Of a stretch of DNA of 20,998 nt, positions 14,145-20,998 are shown piece after piece (within the stretch, counting starts at the first letter, position 1; every line of letters starts with the position of its first letter). The notes under the pieces are model-generated. The model did not search any database, was not told the DNA's origin, and worked only from the letters and a program-made list of their open reading frames with translations. This stretch comes from Treponema sp. (GTDB lineage Bacteria > Spirochaetota > Spirochaetia > Treponematales > Treponemataceae), in NCBI GenBank assembly GCA_023231445.1, contig JALNVF010000048.1:1-20998 (forward strand), given 5' to 3'. The position numbers and the translations under genes are program-made.

Positions 14145-15205
14145 TTCTTGTCCCCCTCTCCGTTCCACAGTTCAATACGCGGCGGATCCGTATCCTGCAT
14201 GCCAAGATTCATTCTGACTCCGAGCGAACATGCATTCACGGTCTGATACAGCTGCTGCCATGCTGCGCTTGTTGTCATTTCACTCTCCGACCAGCCGTTC
14301 TTTTCCAGATACTTGTTGTTTTTTGCACTGAAAGTAAACCGGTACCCGAGACTGATTGACGGCATATAGTCCGCATGCCCTGCGATTGATTCCCTGATGT
14401 TTACTTCCTCTGCTGCACGGAGATACAGCATGTCGTTGAAAGAAAGCTGCAGTCCTGTATCTATAATAAGATTTTGAAAGCCGGGGGCTGCAAAATCTAA
14501 AGAAGCACCACCTTTGAAATAACCGTTTGAAAAAAGAACAGCTGCAACACCTGTACGAAATGTTGCAATCTGCGGGAACGCCCCGGAATCATCATCAGCG
14601 ATTATTCCGGGTAATGTCGTATTTCCGTAATTCTTTCCCAGATTGAGCATGGAAACACCTATCCGAAAATCTTTCATAAATCCCAGCTGCTGTTGCCGGT
14701 ACAGCACGCCAATGCCGCCTCCGAGGGACCAGTCGCTGTTGCTTCCCCAGAAAACACCGCCGTTAATACCGACTCCCACACTCAAATGTTCAGAGACTTC
14801 CTTTGCAATGCCGATATTTGTACCAAGCGTATTTCCCGCATTCATTTCGTCAAACGGGAGAAAATCACCTTTTATGATTCCGCTTCCGACAAACCACTTC
14901 CAGGGGATGAGTATTCCCGTTCCGAATGCAGAACCATACATATTGTCCGGATCGGAAGAGGAAAAAAGCGCAGTATATCCTAAATCAAGTGTAATGCGCT
15001 GTTCATATGCTATAAGAGCCGGATTAAAAACGATCGAATCGGGACCGGCAGAAAAAAGTCCGCCTCCGGCGCTTGAAGAAGCGGATGTAAGCTGAGCAGG
15101 GCTCGTAAGTCTGTCCAAACTCTCTCCGCTCACCGGCGGATTATAGGCAAACAATACAGCCGATGCAAATACAGAAACTGCACCTGCTATAATTTTTTTT
15201 ACCAT
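14141..15205 (-). CDS. UPF0164/PorV-PorQ-like (FadL superfamily) outer-membrane beta-barrel protein
   Basis: 354 residues with a signal peptide, MVKKIIAGAVSVFASAVLFA, probably cleaved before YNPP. The mature protein has the FadL/PorV-type opening: GGGLFSAGPDSIVFNPALIAYEQRI, in which a plug-like segment with NPA precedes the first strand. Alternating hydrophobic strands with Gly/Asn turns follow (LGTNIGIAKEV, LSVGVGINGGVFWG, YFKGGASLDFAAP, MPSISLGYRFTFSA). This is the pattern of treponemal UPF0164 proteins. The function is unproven; a lipid or hydrophobic-substrate channel or an assembly scaffold are options. The start has GGAGG (15219-15215) 9 nt upstream. Its TGA overlaps the ATG of the OmpA/FlgD-repeat gene, so the two are translationally coupled and probably work in one envelope complex. 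The C-terminal tail after the last strand is polar. Confidence 0.75.
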   Translation of the reverse strand: MVKKIIAGAVSVFASAVLFAYNPPVSGESLDRLTSPAQLTSASSSAGGGLFSAGPDSIVFNPALIAYEQRITLDLGYTALFSSSDPDNMYGSAFGTGILIPWKWFVGSGIIKGDFLPFDEMNAGNTLGTNIGIAKEVSEHLSVGVGINGGVFWGSNSDWSLGGGIGVLYRQQQLGFMKDFRIGVSMLNLGKNYGNTTLPGIIADDDSGAFPQIATFRTGVAAVLFSNGYFKGGASLDFAAPGFQNLIIDTGLQLSFNDMLYLRAAEEVNIRESIAGHADYMPSISLGYRFTFSAKNNKYLEKNGWSESEMTTSAAWQQLYQTVNACSLGVRMNLGMQDTDPPRIELWNGEGDKK

Positions 15206-15239
15206 TGTTCATAGCCTCCGTTATACGTAATTTTATTCT

Positions 15240-15272
15240 ATTATAATAAATAATACCCATTTAATCCATCAA
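15240..15272 (-). promoter_or_regulatory. Probable promoter of the barrel/OmpA operon
   Basis: The minus strand carries TATAAT (15245-15240) and an overlapping TATTAT (15248-15243). With the latter, TTGATG (15272-15267) lies 18 nt upstream as a -35. Which -10 is used is unclear. Either gives a leader of roughly 30 nt containing the GGAGG, unlike the leaderless promoters elsewhere in the window. Confidence 0.5.
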
Positions 15273-15275
15273 TAG

Positions 15276-15296
15276 TTACAGTAATTACCGCTGTAA
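15276..15296 (+). promoter_or_regulatory. Inverted repeat upstream of the rnf promoter (possible operator)
   Basis: TTACAG (15276-15281), 9 nt, then CTGTAA (15291-15296), a perfect 6-bp inverted repeat centred about 52 nt before the predicted rnf transcription start. It ends 5 nt before the -35, where an activator or a repressor could act. It also lies upstream of the divergent barrel promoter. No regulator family is evident from the sequence, and chance occurrence is possible. Confidence 0.3.
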
Positions 15297-15301
15297 ACAA
15301 T

Positions 15302-15330
15302 TTGACGTTAAAAGCAGAATAACATACAAT
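15302..15330 (+). promoter_or_regulatory. Promoter of the rnf operon
   Basis: TTGACG (15302-15307), 17-nt spacer and TACAAT (15325-15330). The rnfC ATG (15338) is 7 nt after the -10, so the predicted +1 is the A of the ATG or the base before it. There is no Shine-Dalgarno. Confidence 0.8.
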
Positions 15331-15337
15331 AGAGTGC

Positions 15338-16705
15338 ATGAAAATGTTTACATTCAAAGGCGGCATTTATCCGCCTGAACATAAGGAACTTTCCCGTGAC
15401 TTCCAAATCACAGATGCGTTTCCTTCCTCTAAAACAGTGACCATTCCGGTTACTATGGGCGGTGCACCGAATGAATGTGTTGTAAAAGTCGGCGACCGCG
15501 TCGTCAAAGGACAGATAATAGCGCAGTCTGATAAATACATGTCAGCACCTGTCCATGCATCAGTCACCGGTACAGTAAAAAAAATTGAACCGCATATGGT
15601 TACCGGTAATACAGAATCCCCCTGTATAACGATTGTATCAGACGGTTCTGACGAAACGGCATATATGACTCCGCTGGATCCGTTCTCCTGTGATGTAAAA
15701 GACGCGCTCAAACGCATAAAAGATGCAGGGATAGTCGGTATGGGAGGAGCTTCTTTTCCGACTCATGTAAAACTTAATCCGCCTGCAGGTACAGAAATAG
15801 AATATGTCATTCTCAATGCCGCTGAATGTGAACCATATCTTACTATAGATTACCGCACCCTGAAAGAAGATGCTGATAAAGTTATCGACGGACTTGCAAT
15901 TGAGCTTCGTCTTATGGGGGCGCATGGTATCATTGCGCTTGAAAGCAATAAAGCCGATCTTCTCGGTGTACTCAATGACGCTATATCCAAAACCGGCTAC
16001 GGCGATGATATGGAAGTCAGGATCGTAAAAACGAAGTATCCGCAGGGATGTGAAAAAAACCTTACACTGGCACTGCTTGGCCGTGAAATCCCTGCCGGGG
16101 GGCTTCCCGCTGCAGCAGGCTGTCTTATCTCCAATGTAGGGACGGTCTGTGCAATTTCTGATGCGTTCCGTTTGGGCAAACCGCTCATTGAACGTCCACT
16201 TACTATAAGCGGAGGCGCATGCGAAACACCTAAAAACATACGAGTTCCAGTCGGGACAAATGTCGGTGATCTTATTCCTGAAGTTATCCAGCTCAAACGG
16301 GGAGAAGTTGCTAAAATCATTTCCGGCGGACCGATGATGGGATTCGCCATGACGAATGCAATGTTTCCGATTACAAAGGGAACAAGCGGTGTACTTTTTC
16401 TTACAAAAAAAGAAACATATATAGTAGATGAATCGCCGTGTATCGGCTGTGCGTCATGTATCAGAGCATGCCCGATGAAACTTGCGCCGGTTATGATGGC
16501 CCGCACTATCAGAACGAGCGACTTTGAACAGGCGAAAAAATACGGACTTATGGACTGCATTGAATGCGGCTCCTGTTCGTACGTCTGTCCTGCTCATATC
16601 AGGCTCGTACAGCGTTTCCGTTACGGAAAAAATGTCGTGCGCACCCGTACTGCAGAGGCGAAGGCTAAAGCGGCGGCAGCTGCATCAACCGGAGGTACAA
16701 AATAA
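15338..16705 (+). CDS. rnfC: Rnf electron-transport complex subunit C
   Basis: This is the peripheral NADH-binding subunit of the ferredoxin:NAD+ oxidoreductase (Rnf), on the cytoplasmic face. The 455 residues are close to the clostridial type. The N-terminus has the typical FKGGIYPPEHKE opening and a barrel-sandwich segment. The FMN/NADH-binding region includes GIVGMGGASFPTHVK (131-145) and the NAAECEPYLTIDYR block (160-173). Two [4Fe-4S] motifs follow: C368/C371/C374/C378 and C407/C410/C413/C417. An alanine-rich tail closes the protein without the long repeats of proteobacterial RnfC. The start is ATG 15338; a second ATG lies two codons on. The mRNA is probably leaderless. The stop overlaps the rnfD start as TAATG. 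Confidence 0.95.
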   Translation: MKMFTFKGGIYPPEHKELSRDFQITDAFPSSKTVTIPVTMGGAPNECVVKVGDRVVKGQIIAQSDKYMSAPVHASVTGTVKKIEPHMVTGNTESPCITIVSDGSDETAYMTPLDPFSCDVKDALKRIKDAGIVGMGGASFPTHVKLNPPAGTEIEYVILNAAECEPYLTIDYRTLKEDADKVIDGLAIELRLMGAHGIIALESNKADLLGVLNDAISKTGYGDDMEVRIVKTKYPQGCEKNLTLALLGREIPAGGLPAAAGCLISNVGTVCAISDAFRLGKPLIERPLTISGGACETPKNIRVPVGTNVGDLIPEVIQLKRGEVAKIISGGPMMGFAMTNAMFPITKGTSGVLFLTKKETYIVDESPCIGCASCIRACPMKLAPVMMARTIRTSDFEQAKKYGLMDCIECGSCSYVCPAHIRLVQRFRYGKNVVRTRTAEAKAKAAAAASTGGTK

Positions 16706-17721
16706 TGGCTGAATCAGATAAAAATGAAATATACCTGTCGCCGTCCCCGCATTTTGCAAACGGTGTCACAACACAAAAAATCATGAGTGTGGTCATTATC
16801 GCACTTCTCCCCGAATGTGTGTACGGTGTCGTTATATTCGGTATACGTGCACTTATTACAATACTTGTATCTGTTGCAGGAGCCGTCTGTTTTGAAGCGC
16901 TTTTTCAGAAACTTACAAAACACGACATTACCGTAAGCGACTGTTCTGCTGCCATTACCGGTATTCTTCTTGCGCTTGTTCTACCACCTACAACACCTGT
17001 CTGGCAGGTTCTTCTCGGAGACGCATTTGCCGTTATTGTCGCTAAAGGATTCTTCGGCGGACTCGGAGCAAATGTATGGAATCCGGCACTTACCGGACGT
17101 GCTTTTCTTTTCGTCAGCTTTCCTGCAGCGCTGGGAGCCTCATGGCTTGATCCGGCTACGGACGCAGTAAGCAGTGCAACAGTTCTGTCGCAGATAAAGG
17201 AAGGTTCATTCATTGCAGATTCAGGTACGTACCTTCAGTATTTTCTGGGAAACAGAGCCGGATGTATCGGCGAAACAAGTATTCTGCTGATTCTTATTTC
17301 ATTTGCGTTTCTCACACTTACGCGTATTATCGACTGGCGCGCTCCGCTCACAATGGTCGCAACTGTGGCACTTCTTACCTGGGCAACAGGCGGCGATGTA
17401 CTCATGGCGATGCTTGCCGGAGGACTGCTGTTCGGCGCAACCTTTATGGTCACAGATTATGCGACTGCACCGGTAACCGGACCGGGACGACTAGTTTTTG
17501 GAGCCGGATGCGGACTGATTACGTTTCTGATCCGCAAATTCGGCGGATATCCGGAAGGTGTCATGTTCTCTATTCTCATTATGAACTCTCTCTCTGCATT
17601 TCTTAATAAACTTACAGTTACAAAATACGGCTACGGACGCCGGGCAAAAAAACCGGTACAGGCCCGCAAAACAGTAACATCGTTCGACGTCAAAAACGCA
17701 GAAAAGGAGGCGTCAAAATGA
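16705..17721 (+). CDS. rnfD: Rnf electron-transport complex subunit D
   Basis: A 338-residue integral membrane subunit of the RnfD/NqrB family that carries covalent FMN and probably forms part of the ion path. Hydrophobic segments begin near residue 26 (IMSVVIIALLPECVYGVVIFG). The family block GANVWNPALTGRAFLF (121-136) is present. The covalent FMN site, usually SGAT, appears as SSATVL with the acceptor Thr at 159, so the glycine is replaced by serine. A later conserved segment reads FMVTDYATAPVTGPGR. A GGAGG lies in the end of rnfC about 10 nt before the ATG. The stop overlaps the rnfG ATG (ATGA). Attachment of FMN would need an ApbE-type flavin transferase, not seen in this window. Confidence 0.95.
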   Translation: MAESDKNEIYLSPSPHFANGVTTQKIMSVVIIALLPECVYGVVIFGIRALITILVSVAGAVCFEALFQKLTKHDITVSDCSAAITGILLALVLPPTTPVWQVLLGDAFAVIVAKGFFGGLGANVWNPALTGRAFLFVSFPAALGASWLDPATDAVSSATVLSQIKEGSFIADSGTYLQYFLGNRAGCIGETSILLILISFAFLTLTRIIDWRAPLTMVATVALLTWATGGDVLMAMLAGGLLFGATFMVTDYATAPVTGPGRLVFGAGCGLITFLIRKFGGYPEGVMFSILIMNSLSAFLNKLTVTKYGYGRRAKKPVQARKTVTSFDVKNAEKEASK

Positions 17722-18875
17722 AACAGACGATTAAGCTCGGTTTTACACTTGCAGCGTTCGCCGTCATTTCATGCTTTCTTCTCGCGCTTGTAAACAGTAT
17801 AACGGCTCCTGTTATAGAACAGCACCAGATTGAAAAGGCAAATGCCGGTATGAAATCAGTTTTTCCCGACGCCGATTCATTTGAACAGGTAACTGATTAC
17901 AAACCGAGCACTGATTCTGCTGTCTCGATTGTAAAAATGTATCTTGCAAAGAAAAACGGCACTGTCACAGGTGCGGTTGCGCAGGTTTCCGGACCGACGT
18001 ACGATCATGCAACAATTCTTGTCGGTCTTGATCTGAATCGTACTGTGACAGGCATGCAGTTCCTTGAACTTACCGATTCTCCGGGATTCGGCCTCAAAGC
18101 AAACGATCCGTCATATAAAACAAAAGACGGCACGACGTTTTACGACCAGTTCAAGGGAAAAAATGCAAACGACGGGTTTACGGTAAATAAAACATTTGAA
18201 GCAGTTTCCGGTGCAACAATCACCAGTAAGGGTGTTGCAAAGCTGCTCTCACAGGGAACTTACAGTGCCGGTGAATATCTGGCCGAAAAATACGGCGGCT
18301 CAGGTTCATCAGGAGAAGCTCCAATAGCAGCGGAACAGCCTGTTCTTTTTTCATTTGACGATGCTGTAAAAGATATATGCAGTACCTTCGATGCATACAA
18401 AGGACTTACGACCTCGGAAGACGTCACTCATGATGCTTCATATTATCCGCATAAGATGGTGGTCGACCGTGAATCGCTCATAAAAGACAGCAGCGGAAAG
18501 ACTGTCGCAGCTGCAGTTGAAGTCAGCGGGCAGACGTACAGTGAAAACGGCGGTTCAGTTATTGCCGTTGTCGACATGAACCGGATTATTCTTGGGGCGC
18601 GTATTGTCCGTATTCAGGACTCGCCTAATCTCGGCATGAATACGGCCACTCCGTCTTTCTACAACCAGTTCTCGTCAAAATCTGCAGACCAGAATCTGCG
18701 TCCGGGAACAGATTATGACGTCGTCTCAGGTGCGTCCATTTCAAGCGACTGCGTTGCCGACATGGTAAAAGTCGCCGCTTATGAAGCCGCCGGTATTATG
18801 GAAAAACACGGGGGCAGACCAGCTCCTGATGGCAGCGCGGAATACACGCTCAATGAACATTATCAGGAGGAATAG
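17718..18875 (+). CDS. rnfG: Rnf electron-transport complex subunit G with two FMN-binding domains
   Basis: RnfG is anchored by one N-terminal membrane helix (about 8-30, no lipobox), with the rest outside the cytoplasmic membrane carrying covalent FMN. The usual length is around 190-220 residues; here it is 385 because the FMN_bind domain occurs twice. Copy 1 (about 40-192) has ELTDSPGFGLKA (117-128) and the flavinylation motif SGATIT (164-169, acceptor T169). Copy 2 (about 215-365) has IQDSPNLGMNTA (299-310) and SGASIS (337-342, possible acceptor S342). A Ser/Gly-rich linker near 193-201 joins them. The second site uses serine, so whether it is flavinylated is open. AAGGAGG lies about 7 nt before the ATG. 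The next gene, rnfE, starts 3 nt after the stop. The reading frame is continuous, with no sign of a fusion error. Confidence 0.93.
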   Translation: MKQTIKLGFTLAAFAVISCFLLALVNSITAPVIEQHQIEKANAGMKSVFPDADSFEQVTDYKPSTDSAVSIVKMYLAKKNGTVTGAVAQVSGPTYDHATILVGLDLNRTVTGMQFLELTDSPGFGLKANDPSYKTKDGTTFYDQFKGKNANDGFTVNKTFEAVSGATITSKGVAKLLSQGTYSAGEYLAEKYGGSGSSGEAPIAAEQPVLFSFDDAVKDICSTFDAYKGLTTSEDVTHDASYYPHKMVVDRESLIKDSSGKTVAAAVEVSGQTYSENGGSVIAVVDMNRIILGARIVRIQDSPNLGMNTATPSFYNQFSSKSADQNLRPGTDYDVVSGASISSDCVADMVKVAAYEAAGIMEKHGGRPAPDGSAEYTLNEHYQEE

Positions 18876-18878
18876 GTT

Positions 18879-19499
18879 ATGGAAAGAACTAACAGACTTG
18901 CTGTATTTCTGAACGGACTGGTAAAGGAAAATCCGCTTCTCATACTTTCAATAGGACTGTGTTCATCGCTTGCGGTAACTACAAACGTATTCAACGGTAT
19001 AGGAATGGGACTTGCAATGACATTTGTCCTTATCATGAGTGAACTGATAATCAGTTTGTTCAGAAGACAGATACCGGAAGATATCCGGCTCCCTATTTTC
19101 ATCATTATTATCGCAGCTTTTACAACAATCGTGCAGCTGCTTCTTAACGCTTACATTCCGGCATTATCGGAAGCACTCGGTGTATTTCTGCCGCTCATCG
19201 TCGTCAACTGCATTATTATGGGCCGTGTCGAATCATATGCTTCAAAAAACACCGTATTAGATTCCGTACTTGATGCAATTGGAATGGGATTAGGCTATAC
19301 ATGGGTACTCTTTATTATATCGCTCGTACGGGAACTGCTGGGGAATGGTACATTTTTTGGTATACACGTGCTGCCCGAAACATACACGATCGGTTTCTTT
19401 TCGCGGGCACCGGGCGGATTCTTCGTGTTCGGTCTGCTTACTGCAATTACCGTTGGGATAAGTAAAAAAGCAGCAGCTAAAAAAGGAGACACAAAATGA
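18879..19499 (+). CDS. rnfE: Rnf electron-transport complex subunit E
   Basis: A 206-residue polytopic membrane subunit of the RnfE/NqrD family. The start, RLAVFLNGLVKENPLLILSIGLCSSLAVTT, is characteristic. C28 (in GLCSSLAVT) and C111 (in VVNCIIMGRVE) are the cysteines that, with the pair in RnfA, hold the intramembrane [2Fe-2S] cluster known from Nqr and Rnf structures. About six hydrophobic helices are visible, and the basic KKAAAKKGDTK tail suits a cytoplasmic end. An AGGAGG lies in the end of rnfG, 10 nt before the ATG. The stop overlaps the rnfA start by 4 nt (ATGA). Confidence 0.95.
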   Translation: MERTNRLAVFLNGLVKENPLLILSIGLCSSLAVTTNVFNGIGMGLAMTFVLIMSELIISLFRRQIPEDIRLPIFIIIIAAFTTIVQLLLNAYIPALSEALGVFLPLIVVNCIIMGRVESYASKNTVLDSVLDAIGMGLGYTWVLFIISLVRELLGNGTFFGIHVLPETYTIGFFSRAPGGFFVFGLLTAITVGISKKAAAKKGDTK

Positions 19500-20074
19500 A
19501 TCTGTACCTGAGTATATTTCTTAAGTCGATGCTTGTAGACAACGTCGTTCTCATCCAGTACCTTGCAATCTGTCCGTTTATCGGTATGACGAGCGATACG
19601 GGGAAAGCGACCGGTATGAGCATAGCAACGACTTTCGTCATTATTCTTGCAACGGCGGTTACCTATCCGATTTTTTACGGAATAATGGTGCCGTTGAAAC
19701 TCGAATTTCTTGAAACCCTTATTTTTATTCTTGTTATTGCCGCACTCGTGCAGCTTGTAGAATTCTATCTTAAAAAATCAATTCCGGGACTGTACAGCGC
19801 TATGGGCGTATATCTTGCACTTATTACAACAAACTGTGCCGTACTCGGCACGACGCTCAACTGCATCAGTAAAAATTACAACTACGTTCAGTCGCTTATC
19901 TATGCAGCAGGAACAGCATGCGGATTTCTCATCGCTATGATAGTTATGTCGGGAGTAAGGGAACGCATAAAAAGTTCGACCATTCCGAAATTTCTTCAGG
20001 GCAAACCGATTTTGTTCATCACGGCAGGTCTTCTGTCGCTGTCGTTCTTAGGATTCAGCGGACTGATTAAATAG
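19496..20074 (+). CDS. rnfA: Rnf electron-transport complex subunit A
   Basis: A 192-residue polytopic membrane subunit of the RnfA/NqrE family, the inverted-topology partner of RnfE. It shows the family opening with SMLVDNVVLIQYLAICPFIG (C26) and TTNCAVLG (C114). These two cysteines complete the shared intramembrane iron-sulfur site. About six membrane segments are visible and the length is normal. An AAGGAG lies 7 nt before the ATG. It is followed after 15 nt by rnfB. Confidence 0.96.
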   Translation: MNLYLSIFLKSMLVDNVVLIQYLAICPFIGMTSDTGKATGMSIATTFVIILATAVTYPIFYGIMVPLKLEFLETLIFILVIAALVQLVEFYLKKSIPGLYSAMGVYLALITTNCAVLGTTLNCISKNYNYVQSLIYAAGTACGFLIAMIVMSGVRERIKSSTIPKFLQGKPILFITAGLLSLSFLGFSGLIK

Positions 20075-20089
20075 CAGATAGGAGTTTTT

Positions 20090-20896
20090 ATGACTACGGT
20101 TATTATTGCTGTAATAGTTTCATTTATACTTGCATTTATTATAGGAATATTGCTTGGTTTCTTCAAAAAAATCTTTGCAGTTCCTGTCGATGCAAAGGCA
20201 AAAATGGTCCGCGATGTGCTTCCCGGAGCAAACTGCGGGGCCTGCGGATATCCGGGATGTGACGGTTTTGCTGCTGCCTGCGCGGCAGGTCAGGCACCGG
20301 CAGACGGATGTGCAGCAGGCGGTGTAAAAACCGCACAGGCGGTTGCAAAAGTTCTCGGAGTCAAAGTAGACGCAGAAGACCATGTTGTTGTACTCGCCTG
20401 CCGGGGCTGCAAAGACAACTGTGTTCCGCGAGGTTTTTATAACGGTGTAAAAAGCTGTGCAGCAGCCCATCAGGCTGTAAACGGAACAAAAATGTGTCAG
20501 TGGGGCTGCGTCGGATTCGGTGACTGCGTCGAAGCCTGTAAATTTGACGCGTTGTCGATGGGAGACGACGGGCTTCCGCACGTAAATACACAAAAGTGTA
20601 CAGGATGCGGTATGTGTATAAAAACGTGTCCGATGCACCTGTTTTTTAAGGTACCTGTCTCTCGCAAGGGAGCTGTGGCCCTTTGCTCCAACCGTAATGA
20701 AAATAAGGCTATGGTCCTCAAAACATGTAAAGCAGGATGTATTAAGTGCGGAAAATGTGAACGGAACTGTGAAAAAGGTGCAATAAAAGTAACAAACGGA
20801 ATTCCGGTTGTCAATTACGCACTCTGTAACAGCTGCGGAAAATGTGTTGAAGGATGTCCGACTCATGTTCTTGCTCTAGTTGAGAATATCATATAA
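20090..20896 (+). CDS. rnfB: Rnf electron-transport complex subunit B (multi-cluster iron-sulfur protein)
   Basis: The likely electron entry subunit that takes electrons from reduced ferredoxin (or flavodoxin), anchored by one N-terminal helix (about 3-24). It comprises 268 residues and about 30 cysteines. The Fe4S domain has C49/C52/C57/C74 (CGACGYPGC). A second cysteine-rich region has C104/C107/C111 and C123, then C136/C140/C146/C150. Three further ferredoxin-like motifs follow: C170/C173/C176/C180; C213/C217/C220/C223 with C227; and C246/C249/C252/C256. This is the long, cluster-rich type found in anaerobes rather than the shorter proteobacterial RnfB. The start ATG follows a GGAG about 5 nt upstream. 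The order rnfCDGEAB is the usual one in clostridia. The stop lies within a TATAAT-like sequence that may serve the next gene. Confidence 0.95.
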   Translation: MTTVIIAVIVSFILAFIIGILLGFFKKIFAVPVDAKAKMVRDVLPGANCGACGYPGCDGFAAACAAGQAPADGCAAGGVKTAQAVAKVLGVKVDAEDHVVVLACRGCKDNCVPRGFYNGVKSCAAAHQAVNGTKMCQWGCVGFGDCVEACKFDALSMGDDGLPHVNTQKCTGCGMCIKTCPMHLFFKVPVSRKGAVALCSNRNENKAMVLKTCKAGCIKCGKCERNCEKGAIKVTNGIPVVNYALCNSCGKCVEGCPTHVLALVENII

Positions 20897-20905
20897 TATG
20901 GAGCT

Positions 20906-20998
20906 ATGGGCAGGACAGAATCATTAGGCGGCGGTTTCTTTCAGAATCTCTTTGCTTCGATTTTCGGGTCAAAAGATCCTGAAGCCGAAAAAAAGCGG
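20906..20998 (+). CDS. Start of an unidentified protein (possibly DUF5312-type), cut by window end
   Basis: An open frame of 31 codons runs to the window edge. The peptide begins MGRTESLGGGFFQ and continues with NLFASIFGSKDPEAEKKR, reminiscent of treponemal DUF5312 proteins, though the fragment is too short to be sure. It starts 9 nt after rnfB. The only Shine-Dalgarno-like bases, GGAG, are just 2 nt from the ATG. A TATAAT at 20892-20897 ends 8 nt before the ATG, so a leaderless start is possible, but no convincing -35 is present. It could instead be read through from the rnf operon. An earlier ATG at 20898 is out of frame and stops after nine codons. Confidence 0.5.
   Translation, partial: MGRTESLGGGFFQNLFASIFGSKDPEAEKKR

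Noticed and set aside
14145..14168. Upstream ATG (14168) for the OmpA/FlgD-repeat protein
   Set aside because: The extra residues would precede a perfect signal peptide. ATG 14144 forms an ATGA overlap with the barrel stop and has a purine-rich site upstream.
15276..15307. Rex or FNR site at the rnf promoter
   Set aside because: No TTGTGA-6-TCACAA or TTGAT-4-ATCAA is present. Only an unassigned inverted repeat is seen.
15997..16560. 187-codon minus-strand open frame antisense to rnfC
   Set aside because: It lies wholly inside rnfC, resembles no family I know, and has no ribosome site.
20120..20866. 248-codon minus-strand open frame antisense to rnfB
   Set aside because: It is a long shadow frame created by the Cys/Gly-rich rnfB codons, with low-complexity Cys/Ser/Thr composition and no start context. 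The plus strand encodes an unmistakable RnfB.
1..20998. Mobile element, phage or CRISPR content
   Set aside because: No transposase, integrase, attachment-type duplication or regularly spaced DNA repeats were seen. The only tandem repeats are diverged protein-level repeats in the OmpA gene.

Overview
The window looks like a chromosomal segment of a Treponema-type spirochaete, probably a host-associated or free-living anaerobe rather than a minimal pathogen. I infer this from the family mix: a UPF0164/PorV-like barrel coupled to an OmpA protein with FlgD-like repeats, a DUF4954 protein, a complete Rnf complex, a sensory-type FeFe-hydrogenase homologue and leucine biosynthesis. No database search was run, so the genus is an inference. 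There is no sign of phage, insertion sequence, CRISPR or recent transfer.

Layout. 1-1279 (minus): the 5' two thirds of leuA behind a leader that reads as a complete leucine attenuator, with a promoter, an 18-codon leader peptide containing three consecutive CTA Leu codons, alternative hairpins and a terminator. 1289-3472 (minus): DUF4954 left-handed beta-helix protein. 3540-6407 (plus): exported M16-type peptidase homologue lacking the zinc motif, transcribed divergently from DUF4954 by promoters that share one -35 segment. 6388-9349 (minus): a tight four-gene operon in transcription order DRTGG protein, HATPase_c (RsbW-like) protein, FeFe-hydrogenase-like iron-sulfur protein and 5-formyltetrahydrofolate cyclo-ligase. 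9441-9605 (minus): tRNA-Asn(GTT) with its own promoter and terminator. 9702-10838 (plus): diguanylate cyclase. 10858-10960: two terminators, one per strand. 10962-15205 (minus): UPF0164 barrel and OmpA/FlgD-repeat protein, translationally coupled. 15338-20896 (plus): rnfCDGEAB. 20906-20998 (plus): start of another gene, cut by the window edge.

How the genes may work together. Rnf couples ferredoxin:NAD+ redox chemistry to an ion gradient. The hydrogenase-like/HATPase/DRTGG operon resembles redox- or H2-sensing modules of anaerobes and could report on the same ferredoxin/H2 economy, although the sequence shows no direct link. The barrel plus OmpA pair is envelope structure.

Two themes stand out. 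One is the leucine attenuator, built like the enterobacterial leu leader. The other is the number of first genes (leu leader peptide, DUF4954, M16 homologue, diguanylate cyclase, rnfC) whose start codon lies only 6-11 nt after a good -10 box and has no usable Shine-Dalgarno, which suggests leaderless or nearly leaderless mRNAs. Genes inside the operons carry strong Shine-Dalgarno sequences. RnfG has a tandem duplication of its FMN-binding domain.
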